64,000 nucleotides of DNA, taken from positions 10,997 to 74,996 of the forward strand of contig DASWQH010000066.1 in the NCBI GenBank assembly GCA_036403815.1, in the 5' to 3' direction. Below the pieces are notes generated by a model, which saw nothing but the letters and a program-made list of their open reading frames with translations, was not told the DNA's origin and made no database searches. The position numbers were made by a program, and so were the translations under genes. Of this stretch, positions 34,849-44,187 are shown one piece after another. Position 1 is the stretch's first letter. Each line of letters starts with the position of its first letter. The DNA is from JACVRN01 sp036403815 (GTDB taxonomy: Bacteria; Acidobacteriota; Blastocatellia; Pyrinomonadales; Pyrinomonadaceae).

Positions 34849-36639
34849 ATGAATAGAGTCCTTCGCCTGTTGCTTTTTGTTCTTTGGGTGCCTGCGCTCG
34901 TGCTTGCTCAAACGCCTGCGACGCGGGATAAGAACACAGCTTCGCAGGGCAAGTCTGGGGGAAGCGCGCAAAGCTCCATGCCGCCTGCGCCGCCGTTTCT
35001 TTCTCCAAAAATCTGCGGCAAAGGGGTCTTTCTGTTTTCTCTCGACAGGCAGCCTTTTGGGCGGGAGACCTTCGAGATTACGTGCAAGCCGGACGGTGGC
35101 TATAGCGGGAGCGGCAACACGAGCATGAAGCTGCCTTCTTCGTTCAGCTTGACGCAGGATGTAACGATTGAAGTTGATAAAGCCGGACTGCCGCTAAGCC
35201 TCGCCGTCAAGGGTGAGGCGAACGGCACGCCCGTTGAGCAGACGACTATTTTCAAAGAGAACAGGGCGATGGTCACGACTGGCGGCGAGACAAAAGAGGT
35301 AGCCTATACCAGCCGTGCCCCTGTCATCGTCAATAATGCTTACTATCTTCTACAGTTCATCGCCGCGAGCTACGACATGGCGCGTGGCGGCGAGCAAACG
35401 TTTCCACTCTATCCGGGCATTACTGCGAGCATGGAACGCACAGGGCGCGATGACGTGAGCGCGTCTAATCTGAAAGCTTCTGCTCCTTCCATCATCTTCG
35501 ACCGCTACTCGCTCAACATAGCCGGTGCTACCTTCATCTTTTGGGCGGACGCGCAGGGACGCATAGCGGTCATCTTCATCCCTGCACAAAAGTTCGTAGC
35601 TGCGCGCGAAGAATATGCTGCTTTCGTAGAGCCGCTTCGTAGTGCGGCGATTGCGAAGGTAAAGGGCATCGTGCCGGATTATAGCGCGCCTGCGAATGCT
35701 CCCTTCACTGCTGAAGAGGTCAGCGTTCAGGCCAAAGGCTTCAAGCTCGCAGGGACGCTGCTTCTGCCGAAGATGGGCAAGCGCCCCTTTCCGGCTGTGG
35801 TCATGAGCACAGGCTCCGGGCAGGAGGAGCGCGACAGCAAGCTTCCGGGTCTTGAAGACTACAAACCCTTTCGACAGATTGCGGAATACCTTGCGGCGCG
35901 CGGCATAGCAGTTCTGCGCGCGGATGATCGCGGCATAGGCTCTTCCGGCGGAGCCGAGACGCTCATGACATCCACCACCTTCGACTTCGCAGACGACGTG
36001 CGCGCTCAAGTCGCATACCTGCGCACGCGCTCCGACATAGACCCTGCGCGCATCAGTGTCATAGGCCACAGCGAAGGCGGCGTCATCGCGCCTCTGGTCG
36101 CAGCCTCAGACCCGAAACTTGCGGCCATAGTGCTTCTGGCCGGAACGGCTAAGCGCGGCGAAGATGTACTGCGCTTTCAACTGAACTACGGGACAGAGAA
36201 CAATTCAAAATTATCCGAAGAGGAGAAGGCAAAGAGACGCGCCGAAACTGAAGGCTTTCTGCGTGCGATTAAAGAGAACGGAGATGTTTCAAAATATCCG
36301 GCTCCCCTGCGCCCTCTGAACAGCCCCTGGGGCAGAGCCTTTCTGGACTATGACCCGACGACGACCATTCGCAAGGTGCGCCAGCCCGTGCTTATCTTGC
36401 AGGGCGCGCTAGACAAGCAGGTAACGGCTGAACAGGCGCGTATGCTTGAAGAGGCCGCGCGCGCAGGCGGGAACAAGGATGTCACCGTTCGCATCTTCCC
36501 GAACCTCAATCACCTGTTTCTGCCTGCGAAGACCGGAGCGGAAACTGAATACACAAACCTTGAGACCTACAGCCTGAGCGACGAAGTGCTCAAAGCAATG
36601 GCAGACTGGCTTCAGGTCAAGCTCAAGGTCGGGAAGTAA
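34849..36639 (+). CDS. Exported alpha/beta hydrolase
   Basis: 596 residues with signal peptide (LRLLLFVLWVPALVLA), an N-terminal domain of about 270 residues rich in beta structure and unknown in function, then an alpha/beta hydrolase domain. The nucleophile elbow is GHSEGG (about residue 406), with GALDKQ (Asp) and NLNHLF (His) completing a triad; ADDRGIGSSGG is the oxyanion region. It probably hydrolyses an ester or peptide in the periplasm. GGAGAG is just before the ATG, so this gene behind H12 keeps a Shine-Dalgarno. Confidence 0.88.
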   Translation: MNRVLRLLLFVLWVPALVLAQTPATRDKNTASQGKSGGSAQSSMPPAPPFLSPKICGKGVFLFSLDRQPFGRETFEITCKPDGGYSGSGNTSMKLPSSFSLTQDVTIEVDKAGLPLSLAVKGEANGTPVEQTTIFKENRAMVTTGGETKEVAYTSRAPVIVNNAYYLLQFIAASYDMARGGEQTFPLYPGITASMERTGRDDVSASNLKASAPSIIFDRYSLNIAGATFIFWADAQGRIAVIFIPAQKFVAAREEYAAFVEPLRSAAIAKVKGIVPDYSAPANAPFTAEEVSVQAKGFKLAGTLLLPKMGKRPFPAVVMSTGSGQEERDSKLPGLEDYKPFRQIAEYLAARGIAVLRADDRGIGSSGGAETLMTSTTFDFADDVRAQVAYLRTRSDIDPARISVIGHSEGGVIAPLVAASDPKLAAIVLLAGTAKRGEDVLRFQLNYGTENNSKLSEEEKAKRRAETEGFLRAIKENGDVSKYPAPLRPLNSPWGRAFLDYDPTTTIRKVRQPVLILQGALDKQVTAEQARMLEEAARAGGNKDVTVRIFPNLNHLFLPAKTGAETEYTNLETYSLSDEVLKAMADWLQVKLKVGK

Positions 36640-36681
36640 ATAACGTGCGTTCGACATTATCAGGAACAGAGTTTGGTCTTC

Positions 36682-36903
36682 AGCCCCGTAGGGGCGACCT
36701 GTCTATAGCCCACGGCGCGAGCCGTGGGAAACGGAAGCCAAAGATGTCAATAAGCCCGTAGGGGCGACATAAGTTTTTGGATGGATAGGATGCAGATTCG
36801 CAATCTAATTTATGTCGCCCCTACGGGGCTTGAATATTCTTACTATGCTCGTGTCCCACGGCTGACGCCGTGGGCTATAAACATGTCGCCCCTGACGGGG
36901 CTT
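36682..36903. repeat. Nested palindromic REP-like locus 2
   Basis: Outer units AGCCCCGTAGGGGCGAC (left) and TGTCGCCCCTGACGGGGCT (right), inner CCCACGG...CCGTGGG hairpins on both sides, and central AGCCCGTAGGGGCGACATAA with its inverted partner TTATGTCGCCCC. Fills nearly all the space between the hydrolase and CPBP genes, which point the same way. Confidence 0.9.
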
Positions 36904-36967
36904 ATGGAGCATCACATTCTCTCATGTCGTTCCTCGCGTTAAATGAGAGCTTCAGTGGTTTGCTTGT

Positions 36968-37762
36968 ATGAGCAAAGAGCGATTTCCCTGGCGAGTCTTT
37001 CTGGTGCTGCTGGCTTTGGGCTTGCTGGGCATGATGGCGATCATCCCCATTGGATTAGAGCTAATCCAATCCATCTCCGGCAAGCTGCCTGCGCCCACAG
37101 GGCCGTTCGCAGACATGCCTGTTCGCTGGATAATTCTCATCGGCGCGGTGCAGAACATACTGTTGCTCGCGCTCATGATTCTGGCCGGACTCTGGCTCGC
37201 CGGGAAAATCGGCACGGGCGCTCCCGTCATAGAAGGCTGGCTTAGAGGAGAGAGCATCTGGCCGCGCTTGCGTCAGACGCTTGTGAGTGGAATGCTTGCG
37301 GGTGCACCTGTCGGCGTCATTCTGGCAATCGCGCTTCTCCTATTACAATCGCGTCTGCCGAATCTGCCGTTCACTCTGGTCGCCCGCATTGCGGTCTGGA
37401 AAAGATTTCTAGCCTGCTTTTACGGCGGGATTTACGAGGAGCTACTGACGCGCCTCTTTCTGCTCTCGCTTTTCGCGTGGCTCATCAGCAGGTTTAATCG
37501 CAAAGGTGATAGACGAGCAACCATTGGCGCGCTGTGGACTGCCAACATCCTGACGGCGATTCTCTTCGGGCTGGGGCATCTGCCGTCCACCTCATTCTTC
37601 ATGCCTATTACCCCGCTCGTCGTCACCGCAGCCCTCACCCTCAACGGCATCGCGGGCATCACCTTCGGCTATCTATACTTCAAGCGCGGCCTCGAAGCAG
37701 CCATGCTCGCGCACTTCACTGCCGACTTCATCGTCTACGTCGTCGCAGCATCATTCGCTTGA
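36968..37762 (+). CDS. CPBP-family intramembrane metalloprotease (2)
   Basis: 264 residues, polytopic, with motifs GGIYEELLTRLFLLSL (the EExxxR motif), ILFGLGHLP (the FxxxH motif) and HFTADFIVY. The N-terminal part has four hydrophobic spans and no similarity to known sorting signals. A second member of the family seen at 29410 but distant in sequence. The start is ATG 36968, with no strong Shine-Dalgarno. Its neighbour converges from 39132. Confidence 0.85.
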   Translation: MSKERFPWRVFLVLLALGLLGMMAIIPIGLELIQSISGKLPAPTGPFADMPVRWIILIGAVQNILLLALMILAGLWLAGKIGTGAPVIEGWLRGESIWPRLRQTLVSGMLAGAPVGVILAIALLLLQSRLPNLPFTLVARIAVWKRFLACFYGGIYEELLTRLFLLSLFAWLISRFNRKGDRRATIGALWTANILTAILFGLGHLPSTSFFMPITPLVVTAALTLNGIAGITFGYLYFKRGLEAAMLAHFTADFIVYVVAASFA

Positions 37763-37800
37763 TTGCTAACAGAGTAACTGTCACTCAGCTCGCGTTTCAA

Positions 37801-39132
37801 CTAACGACGCGCAAGCTCAAGCGCGGTGCTCATGTCTGCTTCCGCGCCGCTTACGACGATGACGGCATCGCCCTCGCGTCGCACAATCACCAGACGCCCG
37901 GCTTCGCGCCAGATGGTTTGTGAGACATCACCCTGCGTCTGTGAGCCTGCGACCTGCGTGCCCGCACGAGCTTTCTGTATCTCGTTGTAGGCGCGGAAAA
38001 ATTCTTCCGCATCCACGCCCTTGTCCCAGATTGTTTTCCAGACGAAGAGCGAGCCTGCACCATTACTGCGCTCGAATAGAAAGGCGCGGTCGCCTCCCCA
38101 GCCTGCGGCGGCGCGCGTTGCTTCCCTTTCCGGGATGCCCGCCATAAGGATGCCGCGCATGCCTATCTCGCCGAGCGGCGTCGAAGTCACAAGCCCCCAG
38201 CCGCCTGCATTAAAGGCTGCTTCATCCAGATTAATCTCACGCGGGCGCTCGTTCTGAAAATATTTTTCGGGATGCAGAATCTGCTCGCTGGAAACGGGCG
38301 CACTGGTGAACAGCTCGTTAACGCCGCTCTCTGCATTTTTGCGCCGCACCTCTTCTACGAATCGCGCACCGTCGCGGTAGCGGAACGAGAAGGTCTCAAT
38401 CAGGAGCGGCGGAAAGAGCTGCCCCACCTCTTTGCGATAGAACTGGAAGCGCTCGCGCTCCTGTTTCGTGATGTCTTCAAGGCTCTTGCGCCCGTATGCG
38501 TCTCCCTCTTCGGCGCGGCGCTGTACGTTCATCGCGTCGCCTTCGATGACGGCAAAGAGCGCTTCCGTCCTATCAAAATTGTAAGGGCGCACGACGATTA
38601 GTTTCATTAGGTCGAAATGCTGATCCTGCAAAGCATGTGTGAACTCATGCGTGAGCAGGGTACGCTCTGCGTTCTTATCAACCAGCAAGACCTGCTTATC
38701 CAGAGGCGAATAGGTCGCACCCGCGGAGAGAGCCGTGAAGCTTCCGGCCAGCGCCGCAAGGTCTATGCCTTCCGGAAGCATGCCGCCTGCCGCAGCCAGC
38801 TTGCCCATGTTGCGCATCTCTTCGCCGCCCAAAACTTCTGCCATCTCGGTCGTGCGCTTGCCGTACTCCCAGCCGGAAAGCTCCGTCATTCCGACCTCGC
38901 TTGTGAAGGCAAGACCGCGCAGTTCTGCTGCCTCTCGCATTGCTCGGTCGCGTAGAACGCGCAATTCAGGCGTCAGCGGGCGAATGGGCAGCGGCGGCAA
39001 ACTGCGCGCAACCGGCACACTGGCAGCCGGGGCTATGTTCGTACGCGACTGCTTATTCCCGCACGACGCGACCAGAAGCGAAATGATAGCAGTAATTATA
39101 AAGAGGAATTTTCCCCTGCCCTCGGTACGCAT
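37801..39132 (-). CDS. Predicted lipoprotein with HEFTH metallopeptidase-like motif
   Basis: 443 residues. Lipobox SLLVASC with Cys at residue 24. The motif LLTHEFTHALQDQHFDL (about residue 160-176) has the HExxH zinc signature with a following basic/acidic helix, as in gluzincin-like peptidases; the third ligand is not obvious. The rest is mixed alpha/beta and includes ASTPLGEIGMRG-like and RREGDAVIVVSGAE segments. Likely an envelope metallopeptidase or a domain derived from one. The start lies 8 bp after TGCGTCTAAACTTCG on the minus strand, with no strong Shine-Dalgarno. Confidence 0.75.
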   Translation of the reverse strand: MRTEGRGKFLFIITAIISLLVASCGNKQSRTNIAPAASVPVARSLPPLPIRPLTPELRVLRDRAMREAAELRGLAFTSEVGMTELSGWEYGKRTTEMAEVLGGEEMRNMGKLAAAGGMLPEGIDLAALAGSFTALSAGATYSPLDKQVLLVDKNAERTLLTHEFTHALQDQHFDLMKLIVVRPYNFDRTEALFAVIEGDAMNVQRRAEEGDAYGRKSLEDITKQERERFQFYRKEVGQLFPPLLIETFSFRYRDGARFVEEVRRKNAESGVNELFTSAPVSSEQILHPEKYFQNERPREINLDEAAFNAGGWGLVTSTPLGEIGMRGILMAGIPEREATRAAAGWGGDRAFLFERSNGAGSLFVWKTIWDKGVDAEEFFRAYNEIQKARAGTQVAGSQTQGDVSQTIWREAGRLVIVRREGDAVIVVSGAEADMSTALELARR

Positions 39133-39223
39133 AACGAAGTTTAGACGCAGGAAAGAGGCCGTAGGATGTAAGCAAGTGTGAAGGTCGCAGGAATGAAAGT
39201 GGAATAAGCCGAAGGGTTTAAAT

Positions 39224-40228
39224 TCATTTCGCGTAGTAGCCGCGTTTGGTGCGCGCCGCGAGGTCTGGACGGCCTAAGAGCTGAACGGTGACGCTTCGCC
39301 ACGAGCCGTTGCGTTCGGTGTTCTTCGGGCGGTAGCCTATGCTGTAAACCGTTCCCAGATCGCGTATCACCTGCTCGTAGACGCCCTTCAAATCTTCCAG
39401 CTTGCGTGCCTGATAAACGAGGCTCCCGCTCTCGGCGGCCAGTTGGGCAAGCTCGCGACGCGCATAAAGATAAGAGAGTTCCGTGGCGCGACGCTGATTA
39501 ATCATCTCGCGCTCAGTGTCCAGATAAACCGGCAGCACGATTGATTCCGAGCGACGCACGGCTTCCACCAGTTCCTCGAAAGTGACAGCCGAGCCGTCGC
39601 CAGCAACTCCCGGCAGGGCATTATCAACACCATCGGTCATCACAATCACGGCACTGCGCCGCGAAGCTTGCCCTAGCATCCCTTTCAGGACGAAATAGAG
39701 CGCGTCCCAGAAGTTTGTGCCGCCGCGCGGCTTCTCTATCTTTTTGATTCTCTCAAAGAGCAAAGCGCGATCCGCGGTGAGACCCGATACCACCTGCGGC
39801 GTATTCGTAAAAGACACTATGCCGATGCGGTCGGTCGGGCGCGCAGCTTCTACAAAACGCTTCGCGCTCTTTTTTATAAGGTCGAGTTTGTCTGCGGTCG
39901 AGCCGGAAAGGTCAATCAGGAGCACCAAGTCAAAGGGAGCCGAGGCCGCGGCGAAGAAGCTTATTTCTTCCGGCTCTCCGTTTTCGAGGACGACGAAATC
40001 CTTCTGCTGCAACTCGCCCACAGGCGTCTTCGCATTACGGCTGAAGACGCTCACGTTCAAGTCAACCAGCCCCGTGTCAATAGTAATAGTGTCGTCAATC
40101 GGCTCTGTTGTTTGCGCGGCAGCCTGAGAGGCAAGTGAGAAAAGCAGAAAGATGAAAACAGACAGCCTCGTGCCGGAAGATGAAAGCACAGCTTCCAAAA
40201 GTTTTCGCCTCTTTCCTTCAGCCTGCAT
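39224..40228 (-). CDS. VWFA-related secreted protein (acidobacterial type), 1
   Basis: 334 residues. Signal peptide (FIFLLFSLASQAAA), then a region of the form VDLNVSVFSRNAKTPVGELQQKDF leading into a VWA domain: MIDAS DLSGS at about 115, GGTNFWDA and MTDGVDN. C-terminal GTVYSIGYRPKN and TKRGYYAK. This architecture fits the VWFA-related domain described in Acidobacteria. Probably exported and binds divalent metal; partner unknown. It is a paralogue of the protein at 40935. Confidence 0.88.
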   Translation of the reverse strand: MQAEGKRRKLLEAVLSSSGTRLSVFIFLLFSLASQAAAQTTEPIDDTITIDTGLVDLNVSVFSRNAKTPVGELQQKDFVVLENGEPEEISFFAAASAPFDLVLLIDLSGSTADKLDLIKKSAKRFVEAARPTDRIGIVSFTNTPQVVSGLTADRALLFERIKKIEKPRGGTNFWDALYFVLKGMLGQASRRSAVIVMTDGVDNALPGVAGDGSAVTFEELVEAVRRSESIVLPVYLDTEREMINQRRATELSYLYARRELAQLAAESGSLVYQARKLEDLKGVYEQVIRDLGTVYSIGYRPKNTERNGSWRSVTVQLLGRPDLAARTKRGYYAK

Positions 40229-40322
40229 GATTGTTATAATTCGCTAACCTCATCTCAAATAGTACTTATTCTATCCCAAAGCCAGACCCATTTTGTTATA
40301 CTTTCCAGCGTGGAGGCTAGTC

Positions 40323-40898
40323 ATGGTTTCTATCATCAACACATCCCCGCTCGTCAAGACCTACACGCTTGAAGAGTTCTGGCAACTGCCCGACCCACCC
40401 GACCGCTCAAAGCTCGAACTCATAGCCGGAGTGCTCTACATGACACCACCACCAGAGTATACACATGACAATATCGTAACGAGATTGTTGCGCCTTCTAA
40501 CCATGCATCTTATCGAAACGAGCAATAAAGGTAAGCTATACGTGCCGCGCGCAGCAATCTGGACGAGTCAACGCACCCATCTTGAGCCTGATCTGTTTTA
40601 TCTCTCCGCAGAAACGGAGGCGCGCCTTGAGCCTGAACATCGTACGACTGCCGACCTTGTAATCGAAGTCATCTCGCCCGGCTCGGCCATCTACGACCGG
40701 AACACGAAAGCTGAGACTTACGGCGCGCTCGATGTTGGCGAACTCTGGCTTGTTGACGAAACGGGGGAAACGTTGGAGGTTCGCAATCAAACAGGTCAGG
40801 GCTTTGCCGAAGGAACCATTTTCAAGCGCGGGGAACAGGTCATCTCTAAAATCTTCCCCGACCTGCAACTCCAAGTCGAGCAATTGTTCGCCGACTAG
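40323..40898 (+). CDS. Uma2-family (DUF820) endonuclease-like protein
   Basis: 191 residues of the Uma2/DUF820 group, a PD-(D/E)XK nuclease-like fold abundant in cyanobacteria and some acidobacteria, of unsettled function. Landmarks: YTLEEFWQLPDPPDRSKLELIAGVLYM, EPDLFYLSAE and DLVIEVISPGSAIYDRNTKAETYGALDVGELWLVDE. ATG 40323 is supported by GGAGG six bases upstream. It lies on the opposite strand between two VWFA paralogues and may have inserted between tandem copies. Confidence 0.9.
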   Translation: MVSIINTSPLVKTYTLEEFWQLPDPPDRSKLELIAGVLYMTPPPEYTHDNIVTRLLRLLTMHLIETSNKGKLYVPRAAIWTSQRTHLEPDLFYLSAETEARLEPEHRTTADLVIEVISPGSAIYDRNTKAETYGALDVGELWLVDETGETLEVRNQTGQGFAEGTIFKRGEQVISKIFPDLQLQVEQLFAD

Positions 40899-40934
40899 AG
40901 CTTCCTCGTCAACAAAAAGCAGACCCGGAAAATT

Positions 40935-42632
40935 TCAGTTCGCATAGTAGCCGCGTTTGCCGCGTGCGACTGCGCCGTTGCGTGCCACGTTGATGCGAAT
41001 CGCTCGCCATTTGCCGTCGCGTTGTTTGTTCGTGGGGCGATACGAGAGGCTGTAGACAGTACCCAGGTCTGCAACGACCCGCTCGTAAGCTCCAGCCAGG
41101 TCTCCAATCTTCTCGACTTCGTAAAAGAGGCCGCCGCCCGTGTCGGCTATCTCTCGCATTCGATCATGCCCGCGATCAAAATCTTCGGGCTGTGTGTCCT
41201 TGTCGCTCAGGGATTCGTATTCGGTGTTGAGCCAGAGGGTGTATAGAACTCCGTCGAACTCCTGTATGCGGTGGAGCAGCTCTTCATAAACGAGAACAGA
41301 GCCGTCGCCTTTGACGCTCGGAAGACTGCCGTCAAGCCCGTCGCTCATCAAGACGATGGCCGTGCGACGCTGGTTATTGACCTCTTTCACGAACTCCTTC
41401 ATGGTGAAGTCGGTCGCGTCGTAAAGCTTTGTATCACCGAAGGCGACTGTGTCTATCGCGCCGATGCGCGAGCGCAAGGTGCTGCGGTCTGTGGTCGGGC
41501 GCGAGACAACGGTTGGAGAGCCTGCGAAGGTCACCACACCTATGCTGTCCATAGGACGCGCTGCATCTACAAAGCGCAGCGCCGCCTCGCGTATGAGCTT
41601 CACGACCTCACGCGTAGAGCCTGAAAGATCAATCAGCAGGATAAGATTAAAAGGGGCATTGGAAGACTCGAAACGTAAGATATTCTGCGGCGCGCCGTCT
41701 TCATATAACTTGAACTCGCTCTGAGCAAGACCCGTGACGCCGCGATTGGTGCTGCGGTCTACGACGCTCATGTTGACCGTGACAAGCTCCGTGTCAATAC
41801 GCACAATATCATTTTCGTCCACCTCTATCTGCTCGTCCGTTGCACGCCCCGGTGTGCCCGCGCCGCCGGTCGTGGCAGACCCGCCAAGCGTCGGCGGTCT
41901 TCGTTCCCGTCCATTATCCACAGGCGTCGCGCTGGTGATAGGCGCTCTCTGCTCAGGCGTACGTGCGGTTGCCGCAGTAGTAGTAGTTGTAGTAGTGCTT
42001 TGTCCAGCGCCAGTCGGAGCGAGCGTGATGCTGCCGCGGTCTGTTTTGAAACGAAGGGGACGATTGGCTGCGCCCGAACGCGCCTCGAAGACACGCTCGC
42101 TCGCAACATCGTCGGGCGCAGCGATGGCGGAGTCGATTGTCCCGCTCACCGTCTCGGCTCTGATAGTAGCGTCCGAGTTATTTGGAAACTCTGCGCGTAT
42201 GTCGCCCGAAACTGTCTGCGCAGAGAGCGCGGCAGGAATCCCGCGCACCTCTATCTGTCCGTCTGTAGTTACTATCTCGACGCGAGAGCGTTCGGGAATG
42301 CGTAAACGTAGATCAACTCGTTGAGTATTGCCTGCGGCGGCGCGCACGACTCCGACGGTCAGGAGAGCTTCGGTTCTCTGTATGAGGACGGGAGAGCGTC
42401 TGGGCGTGGCACCCTCGACCGTCACAGAGATTGAGACATGCTTTTCCGACCAGACCTCTACGGTGATGTCGCCGCGACGATTCTCAACCCGCAACTCTCC
42501 TCCGAGCGGAAGGTCTGCGCGTATACCTTCGTCAGCAGTTTGCGCATGTGCTGGCGGCAAGCAGAAAAGCGCCGACAGTAGAGCAACCGTCAGGATGGGA
42601 GAGAGAATTTTTTCAGGTCTCGTTCTATACAT
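40935..42632 (-). CDS. VWFA-related secreted protein (acidobacterial type), 2
   Basis: About 565 residues. Signal peptide (VALLSALFCLPPAHA), an N-terminal beta-repeat region of adhesin-like type (about 30-210, IRADLPLGGELRVENRRGDITVEVW), a Thr-rich linker, then a VWA domain with MIDAS DLSGSTR, GDTKLYDAT and MSDGLDG. The end GTVYSLSYRPTN and KRGYYAN matches the neighbouring paralogue. Start at 42632 is preferred; the longer frame to 42686 would be encoded by hairpin H13. Probably surface-exposed. Confidence 0.86.
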   Translation of the reverse strand: MYRTRPEKILSPILTVALLSALFCLPPAHAQTADEGIRADLPLGGELRVENRRGDITVEVWSEKHVSISVTVEGATPRRSPVLIQRTEALLTVGVVRAAAGNTQRVDLRLRIPERSRVEIVTTDGQIEVRGIPAALSAQTVSGDIRAEFPNNSDATIRAETVSGTIDSAIAAPDDVASERVFEARSGAANRPLRFKTDRGSITLAPTGAGQSTTTTTTTAATARTPEQRAPITSATPVDNGRERRPPTLGGSATTGGAGTPGRATDEQIEVDENDIVRIDTELVTVNMSVVDRSTNRGVTGLAQSEFKLYEDGAPQNILRFESSNAPFNLILLIDLSGSTREVVKLIREAALRFVDAARPMDSIGVVTFAGSPTVVSRPTTDRSTLRSRIGAIDTVAFGDTKLYDATDFTMKEFVKEVNNQRRTAIVLMSDGLDGSLPSVKGDGSVLVYEELLHRIQEFDGVLYTLWLNTEYESLSDKDTQPEDFDRGHDRMREIADTGGGLFYEVEKIGDLAGAYERVVADLGTVYSLSYRPTNKQRDGKWRAIRINVARNGAVARGKRGYYAN

Positions 42633-42639
42633 CGCTAAA

Positions 42640-42778
42640 AGCAGGGATGAGGGCGGAGGGATGAAGGATAAAGAGAATTGATTCATTTCTTCATTGAATC
42701 AATGAGCCAATGAACAAATGAATCGATCAATCTTTTCCGTCTCTTTTCATCCCTCATCCCTCCGCCCTCATCCCTGCT
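42640..42778. repeat. Heptad hairpin H13 (long)
   Basis: Outer arms start AGCAGGGATGAGGGCGGAGG and match at over 25 positions, built of words GCAGGGA, TGAGGGC, GGAGGGA, TGAAGGA. Inner arms are made of words such as TTCATTG and CAATGAA. About 139 nt; the 7-nt pattern changes sequence half way. Confidence 0.85.
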
Positions 42779-42975
42779 GTTACAGGATAGGCCATCGGGG
42801 GCGCATCGGCAAATCCAGCAGAAAAGATAGACGAAGACGCACCCGCGCTTCCAGTATCAAGGGAGTGACGCCCGCATACTTGCCGATTTGCCGCCTTTCA
42901 AAAAAGCCTTTCCAGGAGAGATTGCCTAATGAAAGATGATCGGGCACAGCCCTCTGGTTGGCGCGAAAATCCTTT
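42779..42975. other. Intergenic spacer after pilT/pilU gene
   Basis: Downstream of the pilT/pilU stop. No gene or regulatory element recognised; a plus-strand frame of 73 codons (42718-42939) partly overlaps hairpin H13 and is not convincing. Confidence 0.4.
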
Positions 42976-44187
42976 CTATCTTTCGATCATATCCAGCATG
43001 GAGCCTGAGCCGGGCTTTGGCGGCTCGGCGGGCTTCGGAGCGGGAGTCTCCGCCAAATCTGCCAGGCGCAGGGTCAGGTTATTCGCGTTCGTGGCATACG
43101 GCATAGCCTCATCCCGCTTGACGACGCCTTCACGAATAAGGCGCTCCAGAACGCCGTCGAAAGTCTGCATCCCTTCCTGATCACCCTGATCCATAGCGTC
43201 TATGAGCGATTTACCGTCGGTTTCTCCGCGCTCTATGTACTCGCGCGTGCGGGCTGTGGATTTCAGAATCTCAATCGCCGCAACACGACCCTTGGCATCC
43301 GACTTAGGAATCAAGCGCTGCGAGACTATGTAGCGGAAACTCTGCGCGATGCGCGTGCGTATGGCCGACTCCTCGTTTTTGGGAAAGACGCCGATGATGC
43401 GGTCAACGGTCTTCGAAGCATCAATCGTGTGCAGGGTGGATAAGACCAGATGGCCTGTCTCCGCTGCTTCGAGCGCCACTTCAATCGTCTCGCGGTCGCG
43501 CATCTCGCCGACCAGAATCACCTTCGGAGCCTGGCGAAGCGCTGCGCGCAGGGCAAGCGCGAAATCGGGCGTGTCCGAATGCAGCTCGCGCTGGTGAATC
43601 GTAGAGCTTTTGTGCTGGTGCAGAAACTCAATCGGGTCTTCGATTGTAACGATATGGTAATACTTCGTCTCGTTAATCAGGTCGATGATGGCGGCGAGGG
43701 TGGTCGATTTGCCGGAGCCGGTCGGCCCCGTCACCAGCACCACTCCGTTCTTCAGGTCGGAGATTTTCTGCAATTCCGCAGGGAGATCGAAATCCGAAAA
43801 GCGCGGCGGGTGCGAAGGAATAACGCGCATGACTATGGCGTGCGTGCCGCGCTGCTTGAAGATGTTGACACGAAAACGCGACAGCCCCGGCGCGCTGAAA
43901 CTGAGGTCAGCCGAGCCGTACTTTTCCAGAGTCTCCGCCGCCTGCTCGTGATTGCCTATGATGAGCTTGGCAATGGCCGCCGTGTGCGGCGGAGTCAGCT
44001 TTTCCAGCCCCGGAATGGGGACGCCCTGCAATTTCCCTACCAGCTCAATCTGCGGCGGGCGTCCAGGGGAAAAGATAAGGTCGGAGACTTTATCCGAGAC
44101 GGCCAGCATGCGCTGAAGCACATGCACGAAGTTAGGCGGCTGCTGAGCGGGCTGCTGCGGCATCTGTGTATCAATCGGTGTACTCAT
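42976..44187 (-). CDS. PilT/PilU-type twitching motility ATPase
   Basis: Hexameric ATPase that drives type IV pilus retraction. 403 residues. N-terminal PAS-like part with a Pro/Gln-rich lead, Walker A GPTGSGKSTT (about residue 150), the Asp box and VTIEDPIEFLHQHK, Walker B region ILVGEMRDRETIEVALEAAETGHLVLSTLHT, and a C-terminal GMQTFDGVLERL segment that is closer to PilU than to PilT. No other pilus gene is in the window. ATG 44187 sits 8 bp from hairpin H14 and has no Shine-Dalgarno. Confidence 0.93.
   Translation of the reverse strand: MSTPIDTQMPQQPAQQPPNFVHVLQRMLAVSDKVSDLIFSPGRPPQIELVGKLQGVPIPGLEKLTPPHTAAIAKLIIGNHEQAAETLEKYGSADLSFSAPGLSRFRVNIFKQRGTHAIVMRVIPSHPPRFSDFDLPAELQKISDLKNGVVLVTGPTGSGKSTTLAAIIDLINETKYYHIVTIEDPIEFLHQHKSSTIHQRELHSDTPDFALALRAALRQAPKVILVGEMRDRETIEVALEAAETGHLVLSTLHTIDASKTVDRIIGVFPKNEESAIRTRIAQSFRYIVSQRLIPKSDAKGRVAAIEILKSTARTREYIERGETDGKSLIDAMDQGDQEGMQTFDGVLERLIREGVVKRDEAMPYATNANNLTLRLADLAETPAPKPAEPPKPGSGSMLDMIER

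Noticed and set aside
42718..42939. 73-codon plus-strand frame after hairpin H13
   Set aside because: It starts inside the hairpin arm and has no ribosome binding site or domain.
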